Shown here: positions 35,594-44,513 of the stretch, in pieces
Layout: each line of letters begins with the position of its first letter
Numbering within the stretch: the first letter of the stretch is position 1
NCBI RefSeq assembly: GCF_001570725.1
Contig: NZ_BCNV01000003.1
Span: forward strand, 62,001-126,000
Direction of reading: 5' to 3'
Length of the DNA stretch: 64,000 bases
Source of the DNA: Paenibacillus amylolyticus
GTDB lineage: Bacteria > Bacillota > Bacilli > Paenibacillales > Paenibacillaceae
Translations under genes and position numbers: made by a program
Notes under the pieces: model-generated
What the model was told of the DNA's origin: nothing
Seen by the model: only the letters and a program-made list of their open reading frames with translations
The model's database searches: none

Positions 35594-35826
35594 ATGTTGT
35601 GTGAACAGAAATGCATGGTCATCTCAAAGTTTAAAGCCTATAAGTTGCTCTAAGAACCGAGTGTAGCGAATAATAGTAGATGACAGAACAACCTTCTAAT
35701 CGTAATTTCCTGATATTTCCCTTTTCTAAAGGGAAATATGGGGAAAGATGAAAAAACATTACATTTATTGGACATTTTTAGCATAATTCACACATTTCAA
35801 TGCCGTTTATCCTTAGAATATTAACA

Positions 35827-36882
35827 TTAACGCGAGTACTCCGGCTGGGTCATGTCGACTGGCTGAGGATTGGCAAGAACCCATAACACAGCCAACTCGG
35901 ATAATCGGGCAGGCGCATCAAAATCGTATCCATTGCGAAGCCTGCTGACCAAATCTGCTGCCTCTTGGAGATGTGCCAGGGCGAGTGGCGCACCAGTGCT
36001 CAGGTGATGAATCAGTGCTTCCAGCATCTTGCGATACTCCGCATCCCAGTTTCCTCCGCCATTATCCAATACTTCATGGGATACGCGCCCTGTGATGCGG
36101 ATAACCTCTCCTTGTACTGTTTGCGCATGTCCCTGGGCCGGGATGAGATATTCCCACAACTCTTGGTGCTGTTTGGTCCAAGTGGTTGCCTTTACCTGAA
36201 TGGGAGTAGTCCCATCGTGCATGATCCGATTCGCTACCGGCTCGACATCAAATAACTGGTACAGTTTGATCAGCGCGTCTGAAACTTCATCGACCTTGTC
36301 CTTATTGAACTTCTCACGGACGAATTCAAAATCCTTACCGATCCGCTTCACCGATTCTTTCATATCCGGGGTGACCGATGCTCCAGCATCTAGCAGAATT
36401 GCGGCAATCTCTGCCAGATTGACTATATCGCTATTCCTGCAATTGACTAACCCCTTAGCTAATGGCGTATTTCCCTGCTTATTTTGTACGTTGATAGTAG
36501 CGCCTTGGTTTACCAACTCTTGAACCACTTTGGTTCTATACCCATTGACCGCTGCATGTAACGGTGTTTCATTTTGGTAATCCACAGCGTCCAGATCCGC
36601 ACCTAATTCAAGGAACAGGGGCACATTTCCTGACCAGTGCGAGGCATGGGCATGTAAAGGCGTGCGTTGATATTTGTCACGTGCATTAATGTCTGCCCCT
36701 TGCTCTACCAGCCAGCGAACCAATTCATCCGAAATATGCCGAAAGCTGAGGGCTGTACCTTTGCTGTAGCCCCCGCGGGCATCCCATTCGCATTGCTCGA
36801 AAACCTCTTTTACAGTAGCGATAGCATTATCCTTAACGAGTTTTTCCATATGAGCAGGTAAGGTTGCTTTCTTCTTAGCCAT
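35827..36882 (-). CDS. Ankyrin-repeat protein, 351 aa
   Basis: Cytoplasmic protein with about four to five ankyrin repeats in the N-terminal half, seen in LVRWLVEQGADINARDKYQRTPLHAHA, LFLELGADLDAVDYQNETPLHAAV, VVQELVNQGATINVQNKQGNTPLAKG and AAILLDAGASV. The C-terminal 180 residues, starting near KESVKRIGKDF, are not recognised. The start at 36882 (MAKKKATLPAHMEKL) is preferred over the 52-residue longer frame, because AAGGAGAGG lies 12 bases upstream and the extra residues look like translated intergenic DNA. Function unknown; such proteins sometimes accompany toxins or immunity genes but none is adjacent. Confidence 0.82.
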   Translation of the reverse strand: MAKKKATLPAHMEKLVKDNAIATVKEVFEQCEWDARGGYSKGTALSFRHISDELVRWLVEQGADINARDKYQRTPLHAHASHWSGNVPLFLELGADLDAVDYQNETPLHAAVNGYRTKVVQELVNQGATINVQNKQGNTPLAKGLVNCRNSDIVNLAEIAAILLDAGASVTPDMKESVKRIGKDFEFVREKFNKDKVDEVSDALIKLYQLFDVEPVANRIMHDGTTPIQVKATTWTKQHQELWEYLIPAQGHAQTVQGEVIRITGRVSHEVLDNGGGNWDAEYRKMLEALIHHLSTGAPLALAHLQEAADLVSRLRNGYDFDAPARLSELAVLWVLANPQPVDMTQPEYSR

Positions 36883-37167
36883 TACACTCTTCCTCTCCTT
36901 TGTAAATAACAACGTATATTCTAATGGTAGGCTATGACGATTTAAGAGTAAGTAGATAATTTTCTGCAAGTTTATCACAGAGAGGAATTTAAAACCAATA
37001 ACTAGGTTTCTTCCGTCTAAAGCAAGGCTTCCAATCAAGATGAGACGTTGCTTTGTGAGGCTGTGTTATAATTTTAGATGAGTTTCATATGGTTGATGGG
37101 TTGAAAAAAAGATATTTGATATAATCGCCGCAATTCGTGCGGTAGGCTTTTGATAATAGGAGGATCT

Positions 37168-37737
37168 ATGTCCTGGAGCAAATTGAAGCAACAACTGGAG
37201 AGTTTCCTTAGTCCCGCGTTAGTTGGAAGGGTGGAGTACCGTGCAACCAGCTATCGCTATTCACCTGATAAATCAGGAAATTGCTATATTACCGTAGATA
37301 AAAAGAATGTACTCAACATGAGTGATGCAACAACTGCAATCCGATGGTATCAGACGGAGCAGGAGATCAAGAGCGACCCGGAGATCATGATTCCTGTGAC
37401 CCATGAAGAGATTGAAGCTATTCGAAAAGATTCCAAAGGGCCCATTCCCGAGGATCGCCTTCAAGTCATGGCAAGAAGCAGAAAAATCTCTGTACATGCC
37501 AAAGAGCTGATGTTGGCTCAGACCGCACTCAGTAAATCGAATTTTACTGTTGCAGCTACGACGTATTTATCTACCTCTATAGAAGATAATCTGGAGAGTA
37601 ATGATATCTTGTTTAATATTCTGGCTTTGATGGACAGACGCGTTGGCAAAAAGCGAATTTTGAATATGTCCGAGCAGATCAAGTTAAAGCACCCAGCTGT
37701 ACAGTATTTTTATGAAATACGGCGTAGTACGTTGTGA
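37168..37737 (+). CDS. SF0329-like conserved protein of unknown function, 189 aa
   Basis: Soluble protein beginning MSWSKLKQQLESFLSPALVGRVEYR with the following YSPDKSGNCYITVDKKNVLNMSD segment; this pattern agrees with my memory of the SF0329 family in NCBI naming. AGGAGG (37158-37163) fixes ATG 37168; the TTG at 37150 lies upstream of that site. The C-terminal part (TLSKSNFTVAATTYLSTS..., MSEQIKLKHPAVQYFYEIRR) looks helical. Nothing in context suggests a role, and the mobile element begins 246 bases downstream. In that gap is a perfect small hairpin (37907-37928) and no gene. Confidence 0.7.
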   Translation: MSWSKLKQQLESFLSPALVGRVEYRATSYRYSPDKSGNCYITVDKKNVLNMSDATTAIRWYQTEQEIKSDPEIMIPVTHEEIEAIRKDSKGPIPEDRLQVMARSRKISVHAKELMLAQTALSKSNFTVAATTYLSTSIEDNLESNDILFNILALMDRRVGKKRILNMSEQIKLKHPAVQYFYEIRRSTL

Positions 37738-38036
37738 ATTAAACTGTGTTAACGAGATATTTCCTCTAAAAGCGCTCCCAGGATGCAAAGAAGACTGGCG
37801 ATAGTTTGGCAGGAGGATCATGACGGGTATGAATAGCAATCAAACACATTTTTTTTAAAAGTGGTATTTAAGCCTAAAAAGCTAGCTTATGTAAAGAAAG
37901 AAGATTAGGAAAAACTCCTGTTTTTCCTCGACAGGTTCTCATAGTTGAGAAAAATTGATTTTATCAGTTAAAAATTTTATTTTGACGAATTGTAATATGA
38001 AGTGCGACACCTACTGGGAATAAATAAAAAGGGGCC

Positions 38037-38097
38037 CATGGCCGGATTCGTGTAGAATGAAGTCACCACAACACCATTCTACACGAATCCGGCCATG
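38037..38097 (+). promoter_or_regulatory. Perfect 23-bp inverted repeat covering the transposase start codon
   Basis: Arms 38037-38059 and 38075-38097 are exact reverse complements around a 15-base loop. The right arm ends with the ATG of the transposase. Any transcript entering from outside would fold this hairpin and hide the start, as known for translational protection in IS10 and IS50; a transcript starting inside the left arm would not. No ribosome site is free when it is folded. Confidence 0.75.
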
Positions 38098-39052
38098 AGC
38101 TACAGACATCTTAGCATAATCGAACGCAGTAAGCTAGAAATCCTCCACAGGCAGGGTAAAAGCTCAAGAGTCATTGCGAAAGAACTGGGTAGGCATCCAT
38201 CGACGATTTGTCGTGAGTTAGATCGTGTGGCTTCATCACATCCCTAACAGGCAGAACAAGCTCAGAACGTTTATGAGGAGCGACGTAAGGCTTCGGTCTC
38301 TCCAGGGAATTGGTCCGATGCCTTGGCAGCTTCACTGGAGGAAAAATTGGAGGCAACGTGGCCTCCAAAACAAGTCACCGAACGTTTCCGCATCGAAGGG
38401 CGGCATGCAGTCTCTTTCAAAACCATCTATCGCTGGATCTATTCAGGGTGCTTGGTTCGAGGTGTATTACAGGTTCTTCGGCACAAGGGTAAGCGTCAGA
38501 AACCCGAAGAAACGCGCGGTAAATTCGCCATTGGAAGAACCATTTCAGATCGCCCGAAAGAAGTCCGTTCCCGTGAAACGTTTGGACACTGGGAACTGGA
38601 TACCGTTGTATGGGATCGTGGGAAAAGTAAAGGCTGCGTAGCGACGTTGATTGAACGCAAAACACGTTTAAAATACCGCTGTACTCATGCCCGACCGCAC
38701 CGCCTTGTCCATGGAAATTGCGCTCGGTGTAGCGATCTCACAGTATCCCCCAGGAACCTTCCTCACAGCCACGGCTGACCGAGGCAAGGAGTTCGCATAC
38801 TATGCCAATTTGGAAACCACCCATAACCTGCACGTTTATTTTGCTGATCCGTATTCATCCTGGCAACGCGGATCCAACGAGAATGCGAACGGGTTGCTTC
38901 GAGAGTTTTTCCCTAAAGGTACCGATCTTGCGGGGATGGATGTTGATGATCTCGCCCATTCACTCCATCAAATGAATCACAGACCCCGAAAATGCTTGGG
39001 TTTGAAGACAGCTCACGAATCTTTCACAAAGGAACTATCGCACTTGGTTTGA
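38095..39052 (+). pseudogene. IS30-family transposase, inactivated by a stop and a frameshift
   Basis: From ATG 38095 the N-terminus reads as an IS30 helix-turn-helix (MSYRHLSIIERSKLEIL..., ELGRHPSTICREL). An in-frame TAA at 38245-38247 interrupts it between HP and QAEQAQ, then the same frame continues to about 38700, where the frame shifts by one; the catalytic C-terminus goes on to 39052. The DDE residues are still recognisable: Asp in HWELDTVV, Asp in ATADRGKEF and Glu in SNENANGLLREFFPKG. Two independent lesions mean no active transposase is made. Confidence 0.88.
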
Positions 39053-39141
39053 CAATCCGTCTTTTAAAAAGAATCAACTATTAATTTAATGTGAAATTAG
39101 CCCGATATATTACTAAACTAATAATTGTTGGAGTGATTTTG

Positions 39142-39840
39142 TTGAAAGATCAAGAAAGCTTATATTTTGATATTTGGAGAAAAGCAAATTTTAAAGATTT
39201 GTTACGAGCTTATACCGCAGCAGTAGAAAATTATAATGATGGCGAAATTGCTACAGGGTTTGGAAATACGTTAGATACCTATGTTGAGGGTGGAAAGAAA
39301 AAGTATACTGGGACTCCAAAACAATGGAGTAGCGCATACACTCTAGGTAGGGAACTGGGAATATTTAAAGATGGAAAGGATCGAAGATATGTATTGTCTA
39401 ATTTAGCAATGGATTTTTTGAAAAGTAAAATAGTCTCACACGAGTATTTGTTGATTTATTTACTGAATTTGAACCAATTGATAAATGGAAAGGTAGTACA
39501 TCCTCTTAACGAAGTGCTTCAACTATTTAATGAAAACAAAACTATTGAAAAGAGCTCTATATACAACATAGAAAAATTTCATTTATACAAAAGAACACTT
39601 GATAATAGAAGCCAAATAACAAATATTCTCCTAAACAGAATGATAGATGCAAAAATTATTAGAAAGTCTCCTACTAAGGGGCATTATGAATTATATAAGT
39701 ATCCTTTAGAACAATTAATAGAATCTTGTGTTACTTGGAGTAAATCTTCTTTTGAATTTGAAAAATTAACCCACAACGATTATGTTGAAATGGTAAGTGC
39801 GCCCAATACAATTATTAAACTGTACAGACTAGGTGGTTAG
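39142..39840 (+). CDS. YdiR-like component of a BsuMI/LlaJI-type restriction system, 232 aa
   Basis: First of three co-directional restriction genes. No nuclease motif is visible; the middle (about 70-110, LGRELGIFKDGKDRRYVLSNLAMDFLKSK) and the C-terminal part (LLNRMIDAKIIRKSPTKGHYELYKYP) look like winged-helix modules, so DNA recognition or bridging is plausible. GGAG (39130-39133) is eight bases before TTG 39142, and the frame upstream of it overlaps the IS end. The stop TAG is directly followed by the McrB-like gene. Assignment as a YdiR counterpart rests on gene order (small protein, AAA+ protein, DUF2357 protein, two cytosine methyltransferases) and similar size, not on a sequence match I could confirm. 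AT-rich codon use like the rest of the island. Confidence 0.65.
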   Translation: MKDQESLYFDIWRKANFKDLLRAYTAAVENYNDGEIATGFGNTLDTYVEGGKKKYTGTPKQWSSAYTLGRELGIFKDGKDRRYVLSNLAMDFLKSKIVSHEYLLIYLLNLNQLINGKVVHPLNEVLQLFNENKTIEKSSIYNIEKFHLYKRTLDNRSQITNILLNRMIDAKIIRKSPTKGHYELYKYPLEQLIESCVTWSKSSFEFEKLTHNDYVEMVSAPNTIIKLYRLGG

Positions 39841-41292
39841 TTGAAAATGAAATTGATGAATAATTTTGTTTCTGCTCTATTAGCAAAACCTTTTGTAATA
39901 TTAACAGGTAGTTCAGGTACAGGGAAAACACGCTTGGCTCTTCAATTTGCGGAAGCATTAGAAGAAGGAGATATTGAAAAAGATAAAAACTGGGTGAATG
40001 TTGTAGTTAATAAATCAGGGAGAATAATTAGTTCTGATGAAGAGGAGGTTCGTGATCTTTGCGAGCAATCAAATAATTTCACTGCTAAATTTGGAGAAAA
40101 TAATTTCACTGTCAATATAACAATGAATATTCAGGTATCTAGTGAGAATAGAGATTTTTATGATGCAATAGGTGATAGTGATAAGAACAATATACAATTA
40201 GCTGTTGCAGAAAATAAGGATAGCAAACGATATATTCATGTACCAGTAGGTTCCGACTGGACAGATTCAAGAAACCTTCTTGGATATGTTAATCCATTCG
40301 GAGCCAAAGGCAAGAGAGTTTTTGAAATTTCACCTGCACTAAAATTAATATTAAAAGCGTTACACCCCAATAATAGATCAGTACCCTTTTTTTTGGTTCT
40401 TGATGAAATGAATCTTTCTCATGTGGAGAGATATTTCAGTACATTTCTCTCGATAATGGAAGCAAACCGTAGTGTTAAATCTAATGATGATCTCGGAATA
40501 ATAGAAAAAGAAAACGTTCCATTAATTGCAGAGACTATAGCAAATGAAGAGAATGAAACCTACGAGTGGACAATCATTAGAGAATCTGCTGAGATACTGG
40601 CACAACAAGGTAAAGGTATAGTTCTTCCATCAAATGTTTTTATTATTGGTACAGTTAATGTAGATGAAACAACTTACATGTTCTCACCAAAAGTACTTGA
40701 TCGTGCTCATGTAATCGAATTACAAACAGAGTCCCCAAGTACTTTTTTTAAAAAAGAAAATAAAAGAATAAAAATCGAAAATAACTCTAATATCATGCAG
40801 CTATTTGATGAATCAATACAATACCGAGATAGAGAAGGTTCCTCTGAAGATCATCCACTAGATCTCCTTCAAGCCTCTATGCTTAATAGAGAAATTTATG
40901 ATGAGATGACTCAAACTTTAGAAAACTTGCTTGATGGAGTTTATAAAATTTTAAAAACAACAAATTTTGATTTTGGATATAGAATAATAAAGGAAGTTAT
41001 TGAATATATGGCCATGTGTAATAAAGTAGATGTAAATCAGGACTGGCATGTCTCACTTGACTATGCCATGTTACAAAAGATTTTACCGAAAATCCATGGT
41101 AACAAAAGACAAATAGGTGTTTGTTTGGATACTTTGGAGGATTTCCTAATGGGGAATGCAATTAATCACTCTCTATTAGGTGTTGAAATATTAATTGAAA
41201 AAACCGAAATTAAATTAGAAAAGTCATTAGAAAAAATAAAAAAGATGAAAAGAAATCTAGACTTAACGGGATATACTTCATTTATTAATTGA
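39841..41292 (+). CDS. McrB-like AAA+ NTPase, restriction subunit (YdiS/LlaJI R1-like), 483 aa
   Basis: Motor subunit of a McrBC-related restriction enzyme. Walker A is GSSGTGKT (residues 23-30), Walker B is FLVLDEMNLSHVERYF (D188, E189), and the McrB-type N-x-x-D-like motif is GTVNVDETTYMFSPKVLDRA (N273, D275). There is a 120-residue insert between Walker A and B. In LlaJI R1 a B3-like DNA-reading domain precedes the AAA+ module, but here the Walker A motif is only 22 residues from the start, so target recognition must come from another subunit. TTG 39841 follows AGGTGG with six bases spacing and abuts the previous stop. GTP rather than ATP use is inferred from McrB relatives. Confidence 0.85.
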   Translation: MKMKLMNNFVSALLAKPFVILTGSSGTGKTRLALQFAEALEEGDIEKDKNWVNVVVNKSGRIISSDEEEVRDLCEQSNNFTAKFGENNFTVNITMNIQVSSENRDFYDAIGDSDKNNIQLAVAENKDSKRYIHVPVGSDWTDSRNLLGYVNPFGAKGKRVFEISPALKLILKALHPNNRSVPFFLVLDEMNLSHVERYFSTFLSIMEANRSVKSNDDLGIIEKENVPLIAETIANEENETYEWTIIRESAEILAQQGKGIVLPSNVFIIGTVNVDETTYMFSPKVLDRAHVIELQTESPSTFFKKENKRIKIENNSNIMQLFDESIQYRDREGSSEDHPLDLLQASMLNREIYDEMTQTLENLLDGVYKILKTTNFDFGYRIIKEVIEYMAMCNKVDVNQDWHVSLDYAMLQKILPKIHGNKRQIGVCLDTLEDFLMGNAINHSLLGVEILIEKTEIKLEKSLEKIKKMKRNLDLTGYTSFIN

Positions 41293-41304
41293 GGGATAGA
41301 AAAA

Positions 41305-43146
41305 ATGATAAATATTAAACGACTCTTAATTAAATGGCCTAACTCTTTCTATGAATTGGAAATAGATTTTTTAAATGGTAAGGAAGGAGAAAGGGTTTCT
41401 GTCCCTTTAGACTATGTCTATAATGCAATAACTGAAAAAGATGATAAGTCTATTGGATATTCCCCTGCAATTGGTATTAGATTAGATAAAGAAGGTGTCT
41501 ATTACCCAATACAATTAAGGGAAAATACTAATTATTTTATTTCCGTTACGATTCCATTTACATTCGAATTAGAAGCAAAGTTAATTGATTATCTTAACGG
41601 ATTTCCTTTTACCAATTTGAGGTTATCAAGCAATTTTAAGGTTAGTCCCATAAAAACATGGAAGGAAGATATCAGAGATAACCAAAAATTTATAATTATA
41701 ACTGGTTCTCTTCAAACTAAAAACCAAGTAGGTATCTTAGATTTGTCTCTGGGAGAGCGGGAAAATCTTTTTTGCGAAGTTGCTTCATCGAAAATTAATT
41801 ACCAAGAAGATTTCCAATTGTTATTGACCGATATTGCAAAAGAATCCACTGAGATTTTACTGCAGATGGGAAATTTAACTGGGTTAAATTTAGATGTTCA
41901 AAATGAGAGGGAAGCAGATTATTTAATCATGATGTTCCATCTAAGAAGCTTATTTAATGCAGATGAATTGCCTTTAGCTTTGAGTACTGTACTGAATAAT
42001 ATGCACTCAAAAATTGTGAATGAGAATGAAATTGTTGACATTTCACTTGTAAAGCAGCCCAATATACACAAGATGGCCTCTCAAGGAACAACTTTACCTT
42101 TTAATAAGGGGGGAGTATTAGCTTCGTTATTTAATGGTTATACGCCAATTAAAATGTTTGAAACCAATAAATACGAAACTGTTGATACACCTGAAAATAG
42201 ATATATCAAACACTTTTTGACTGAAGTTGAGAGTTTGTGTAAGAAGCTGTTCATACAATTACAAGGAAAAGCTAGTAAAGAGAAGACTAATGAGATTGTT
42301 TTTAATTCAAACTTAAAAGAACTGGATGGATGGCTCAATATTATACATCAATATTTATCAGAACCAATATGGAATCAAATTCAACAATTAAATCATATCC
42401 CTTCGAATTCCCAGGTTCTTCAAAAGCGAAAAGGATATCGTCAGATACTACAATATGATCTTAGGCTACAGCTAGGATTAAAGCTTGCATGGCATCCTAG
42501 CATGGTCCTTGAGCAAACCTTAGCTGATGTTAGACCAATTTACGAGCTATATGAAATATGGTGTTTTATTAAATTGAGAAAAATATGTATAGATATATTT
42601 GGAGCTGAAAAGGAAAATACTATTATTAAAGTTGAAAAAGATTTATTCAGCATAAATTTAAAAAAAGGTAGAGAAAGTAAAGTAGTATTCAAAAAGAACT
42701 ACGAAGATAAAGTTGTGACCGCAACATTATTCTATAACAAGGAGTTTCAAAAGCATAGTTATAAGTCGGAAATGTCATACTCTCTTGCTTTGAAACCTGA
42801 TTGTTCAATCAAACTTGTCCTTGATAACAAGGAAGGATCAGTTGAAACCTTCATTCATTTTGATGCGAAATATCGAATTGATTTTTTTGAATCCAATAAT
42901 AAATTGATTAGCAAAAATGAAGATATTATAAAAATGCACGCTTATAAAGATGCTATTCGAGGCTCATCTGGAGCATATGTTTTGTATCCGGGAACGGAAG
43001 AATCACTTTATTTTCAATTCCATAACAGGGCTATTCCTAGTGTGGGAGCATTTCCCTTAAGAACAGATAATGATATTGATTTAGAGAGAATTAAATGTTT
43101 TATTGAAAAAATAATAGATGAAATAGAAACAAATCAGAAATGTTAA
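41305..43146 (+). CDS. McrC-like DUF2357 nuclease, restriction subunit (YdjA/LlaJI R2-like), 613 aa
   Basis: Nuclease partner of the McrB-like motor. The N-terminal 400 residues match the DUF2357-type pattern (for example VDTPENRYIKHFLTEVESL and LADVRPIYELYEIWCFIKL), and the C-terminal part contains a PD-(D/E)XK site: P498-D499 in LALKPDCSIKL, then D520-A-K522 in HFDAKYRIDF after a typical spacing. ATG 41305 follows GAGGGATAG and is 12 bases after the McrB-like stop. It ends 86 bases before the convergent methyltransferase gene. Together the three genes would form a translocating endonuclease that cuts DNA lacking the protective methylation. Confidence 0.85.
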   Translation: MINIKRLLIKWPNSFYELEIDFLNGKEGERVSVPLDYVYNAITEKDDKSIGYSPAIGIRLDKEGVYYPIQLRENTNYFISVTIPFTFELEAKLIDYLNGFPFTNLRLSSNFKVSPIKTWKEDIRDNQKFIIITGSLQTKNQVGILDLSLGERENLFCEVASSKINYQEDFQLLLTDIAKESTEILLQMGNLTGLNLDVQNEREADYLIMMFHLRSLFNADELPLALSTVLNNMHSKIVNENEIVDISLVKQPNIHKMASQGTTLPFNKGGVLASLFNGYTPIKMFETNKYETVDTPENRYIKHFLTEVESLCKKLFIQLQGKASKEKTNEIVFNSNLKELDGWLNIIHQYLSEPIWNQIQQLNHIPSNSQVLQKRKGYRQILQYDLRLQLGLKLAWHPSMVLEQTLADVRPIYELYEIWCFIKLRKICIDIFGAEKENTIIKVEKDLFSINLKKGRESKVVFKKNYEDKVVTATLFYNKEFQKHSYKSEMSYSLALKPDCSIKLVLDNKEGSVETFIHFDAKYRIDFFESNNKLISKNEDIIKMHAYKDAIRGSSGAYVLYPGTEESLYFQFHNRAIPSVGAFPLRTDNDIDLERIKCFIEKIIDEIETNQKC

Positions 43147-43218
43147 AAAAGAAAAAATGTGAAATAGTTACGATAACAATTTAATAATTTATGATTCAAA
43201 ACATCATGTTAAAAGAAA

Positions 43219-43249
43219 ACACCAAGTTGAAATTATACCAACTTGGTGT
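43219..43249 (-). terminator. Terminator of the methyltransferase operon
   Basis: Perfect 11-base stem (43219-43229 and 43239-43249) around nine bases that include the stop codon of the methyltransferase; on the minus strand it is followed by TTTTCTTTT. It lies between the convergent restriction and modification operons. Confidence 0.75.
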
Positions 43250-44489
43250 ATTGAAGTAGTTCATTGACTGCTGTAGCCAAAAGTTTTGCAAATTTCGGTG
43301 GAACGGCATTTCCAATCATCTCATAATTTTGAACCATGCTACCTAAAAATTCAAAATCATCATCGAAGGTTTGTAATCTAGCTGCTTCACGAACAGTAAT
43401 GGATCTTGCTTGATCAGGATCAGGATGTATGTGTCTCAAACCGTCCTTCTTTAAATGAGCAGGGATTGTATTACTTGGTTGGTCCCAACGCAGTACAAAA
43501 TATTTATGTACGTTGGAATTTTTCCCAGTCATTTCTGTATATAGTTGTTTTAGTGAAACAGCACTAAGGTACCTAGAATTCCCTGATTTAATATCCTCAG
43601 CTAGCGTACGGAAAATTTCAATATCTCGTTTATTGTGAAATCTCGGAGTATGACCACTAAAAGAAGATGCGGTGGGAGTATGTGAAAATTTTAATTTCTT
43701 CGTCGAATCTTCTTCTTTAATAGGATAGAACGAAGGCAGGTCGTGAATTGCATCGTAAACTGTAGCTATTGTGGAAGATTTGTATTTTGCAAGTGTGTTA
43801 TTGTAAAATTCTAAAAGTAAACTTTGATTACGATTTTCATCACTAAAGTGGTCCCTGCTCAATCCTACTAAAATAACTCTCTTCCTTTTTTGGGGAATCC
43901 CATATTCAGATAGATCTATTAAGGCGTTTCCCCGGATATCATCAATAATATCAAATCCATGATCATTGAATCCTTGTTTTATTTTATCAACGATATTTAC
44001 TCCATCTGGACTAGCCGATAACATACCCTCTACATTTTCAAATACAATCATTTTAGGCTTGTAAATTTTCACCATTTTTAAATAACTTTCAAATAGATAG
44101 TTCCTGTAATCATATCTCATACCATCTTTGTCCTGAATTCTGCCGGCCATAGAGTAAGCTTGACAAGGAGGTCCTCCTATAATTAAATCAATCTCCCGAT
44201 CACCGATCACCCAATTTAAACCTTTATTTGTACCAAACTTTTCATCATCTTTCCAACCATTTATTAATTCATGAGTTCTTTGTATATCGAAGTGCAGAAC
44301 CTTACTTTGTGCGTTCTCATATTTATATTTTTTACTCAAACGATTAATTAAAGTTGTGCAAGCTTGCTTAGCCCACTCTACACTTGCTATAGTCTCATAC
44401 ATGCCACTTTGTTCAAATCCGTCAAGTAAACCTCCACAGCCAACAAACAATTCTAAGGTGTTTATTTTTTTTGGTTTATTATTTTCCAT
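43233..44489 (-). CDS. DNA (cytosine-5-)-methyltransferase, 418 aa (YdiO-like)
   Basis: All core m5C methyltransferase motifs are present: motif I LELFVGCGGLLDGF, motif IV GGPPCQAYS with the catalytic Cys, motif VI FENVEGM, motif VIII QKRKRVILVG, motif X IGNAVPPKFAKLLA, with the target-recognition region between VIII and IX. ATG 44489 is chosen because AGGAG lies seven bases upstream; the frame starting at 44510 would add seven residues. It is the second gene of a two-methyltransferase operon, 24 bases after the first. In BsuMI and LlaJI two such enzymes protect the host, one per strand or per half-site, which explains the duplication. Confidence 0.93.
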   Translation of the reverse strand: MENNKPKKINTLELFVGCGGLLDGFEQSGMYETIASVEWAKQACTTLINRLSKKYKYENAQSKVLHFDIQRTHELINGWKDDEKFGTNKGLNWVIGDREIDLIIGGPPCQAYSMAGRIQDKDGMRYDYRNYLFESYLKMVKIYKPKMIVFENVEGMLSASPDGVNIVDKIKQGFNDHGFDIIDDIRGNALIDLSEYGIPQKRKRVILVGLSRDHFSDENRNQSLLLEFYNNTLAKYKSSTIATVYDAIHDLPSFYPIKEEDSTKKLKFSHTPTASSFSGHTPRFHNKRDIEIFRTLAEDIKSGNSRYLSAVSLKQLYTEMTGKNSNVHKYFVLRWDQPSNTIPAHLKKDGLRHIHPDPDQARSITVREAARLQTFDDDFEFLGSMVQNYEMIGNAVPPKFAKLLATAVNELLQYTKLV

Positions 44490-44513
44490 ATATGATCTCC
44501 TGTACTTCAATTA

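Larger units (their letters stand above)
37984..39061 (+). mobile_element. Decayed IS30-family insertion sequence, about 1.08 kb
   Basis: The ends are imperfect inverted repeats: about 25 bases at 37984-38008 and 39038-39061 share GACG-x-ATTGT and AAGTGCGA in inverse orientation, with 20 of 27 positions equal over a slightly longer window. The single transposase frame fills the interior and its stop lies in the right repeat. Length and transposase type fit the IS30 family. A target duplication could not be defined with confidence. The element forms the left border of the AT-rich restriction island. Confidence 0.82.

Noticed and set aside
37818..37860. AGGAGG followed by an ATG and 12 codons before the IS30 element, possible second peptide gene
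   Set aside because: Product too short and without Cys or Gly-rich core; may be the 5' stump of a gene cut by a rearrangement, but no evidence for that.
39091..39141. N-terminal extension of the first restriction gene to 39091
   Set aside because: The extension overlaps sequence next to the IS end, has no ribosome site, and GGAG is well placed for TTG 39142.
39841..43146. Interpretation as a type IV McrBC system alone
   Set aside because: Two m5C methyltransferases lie directly convergent to it and the gene set matches BsuMI/LlaJI better; kept as the alternative in the findings.
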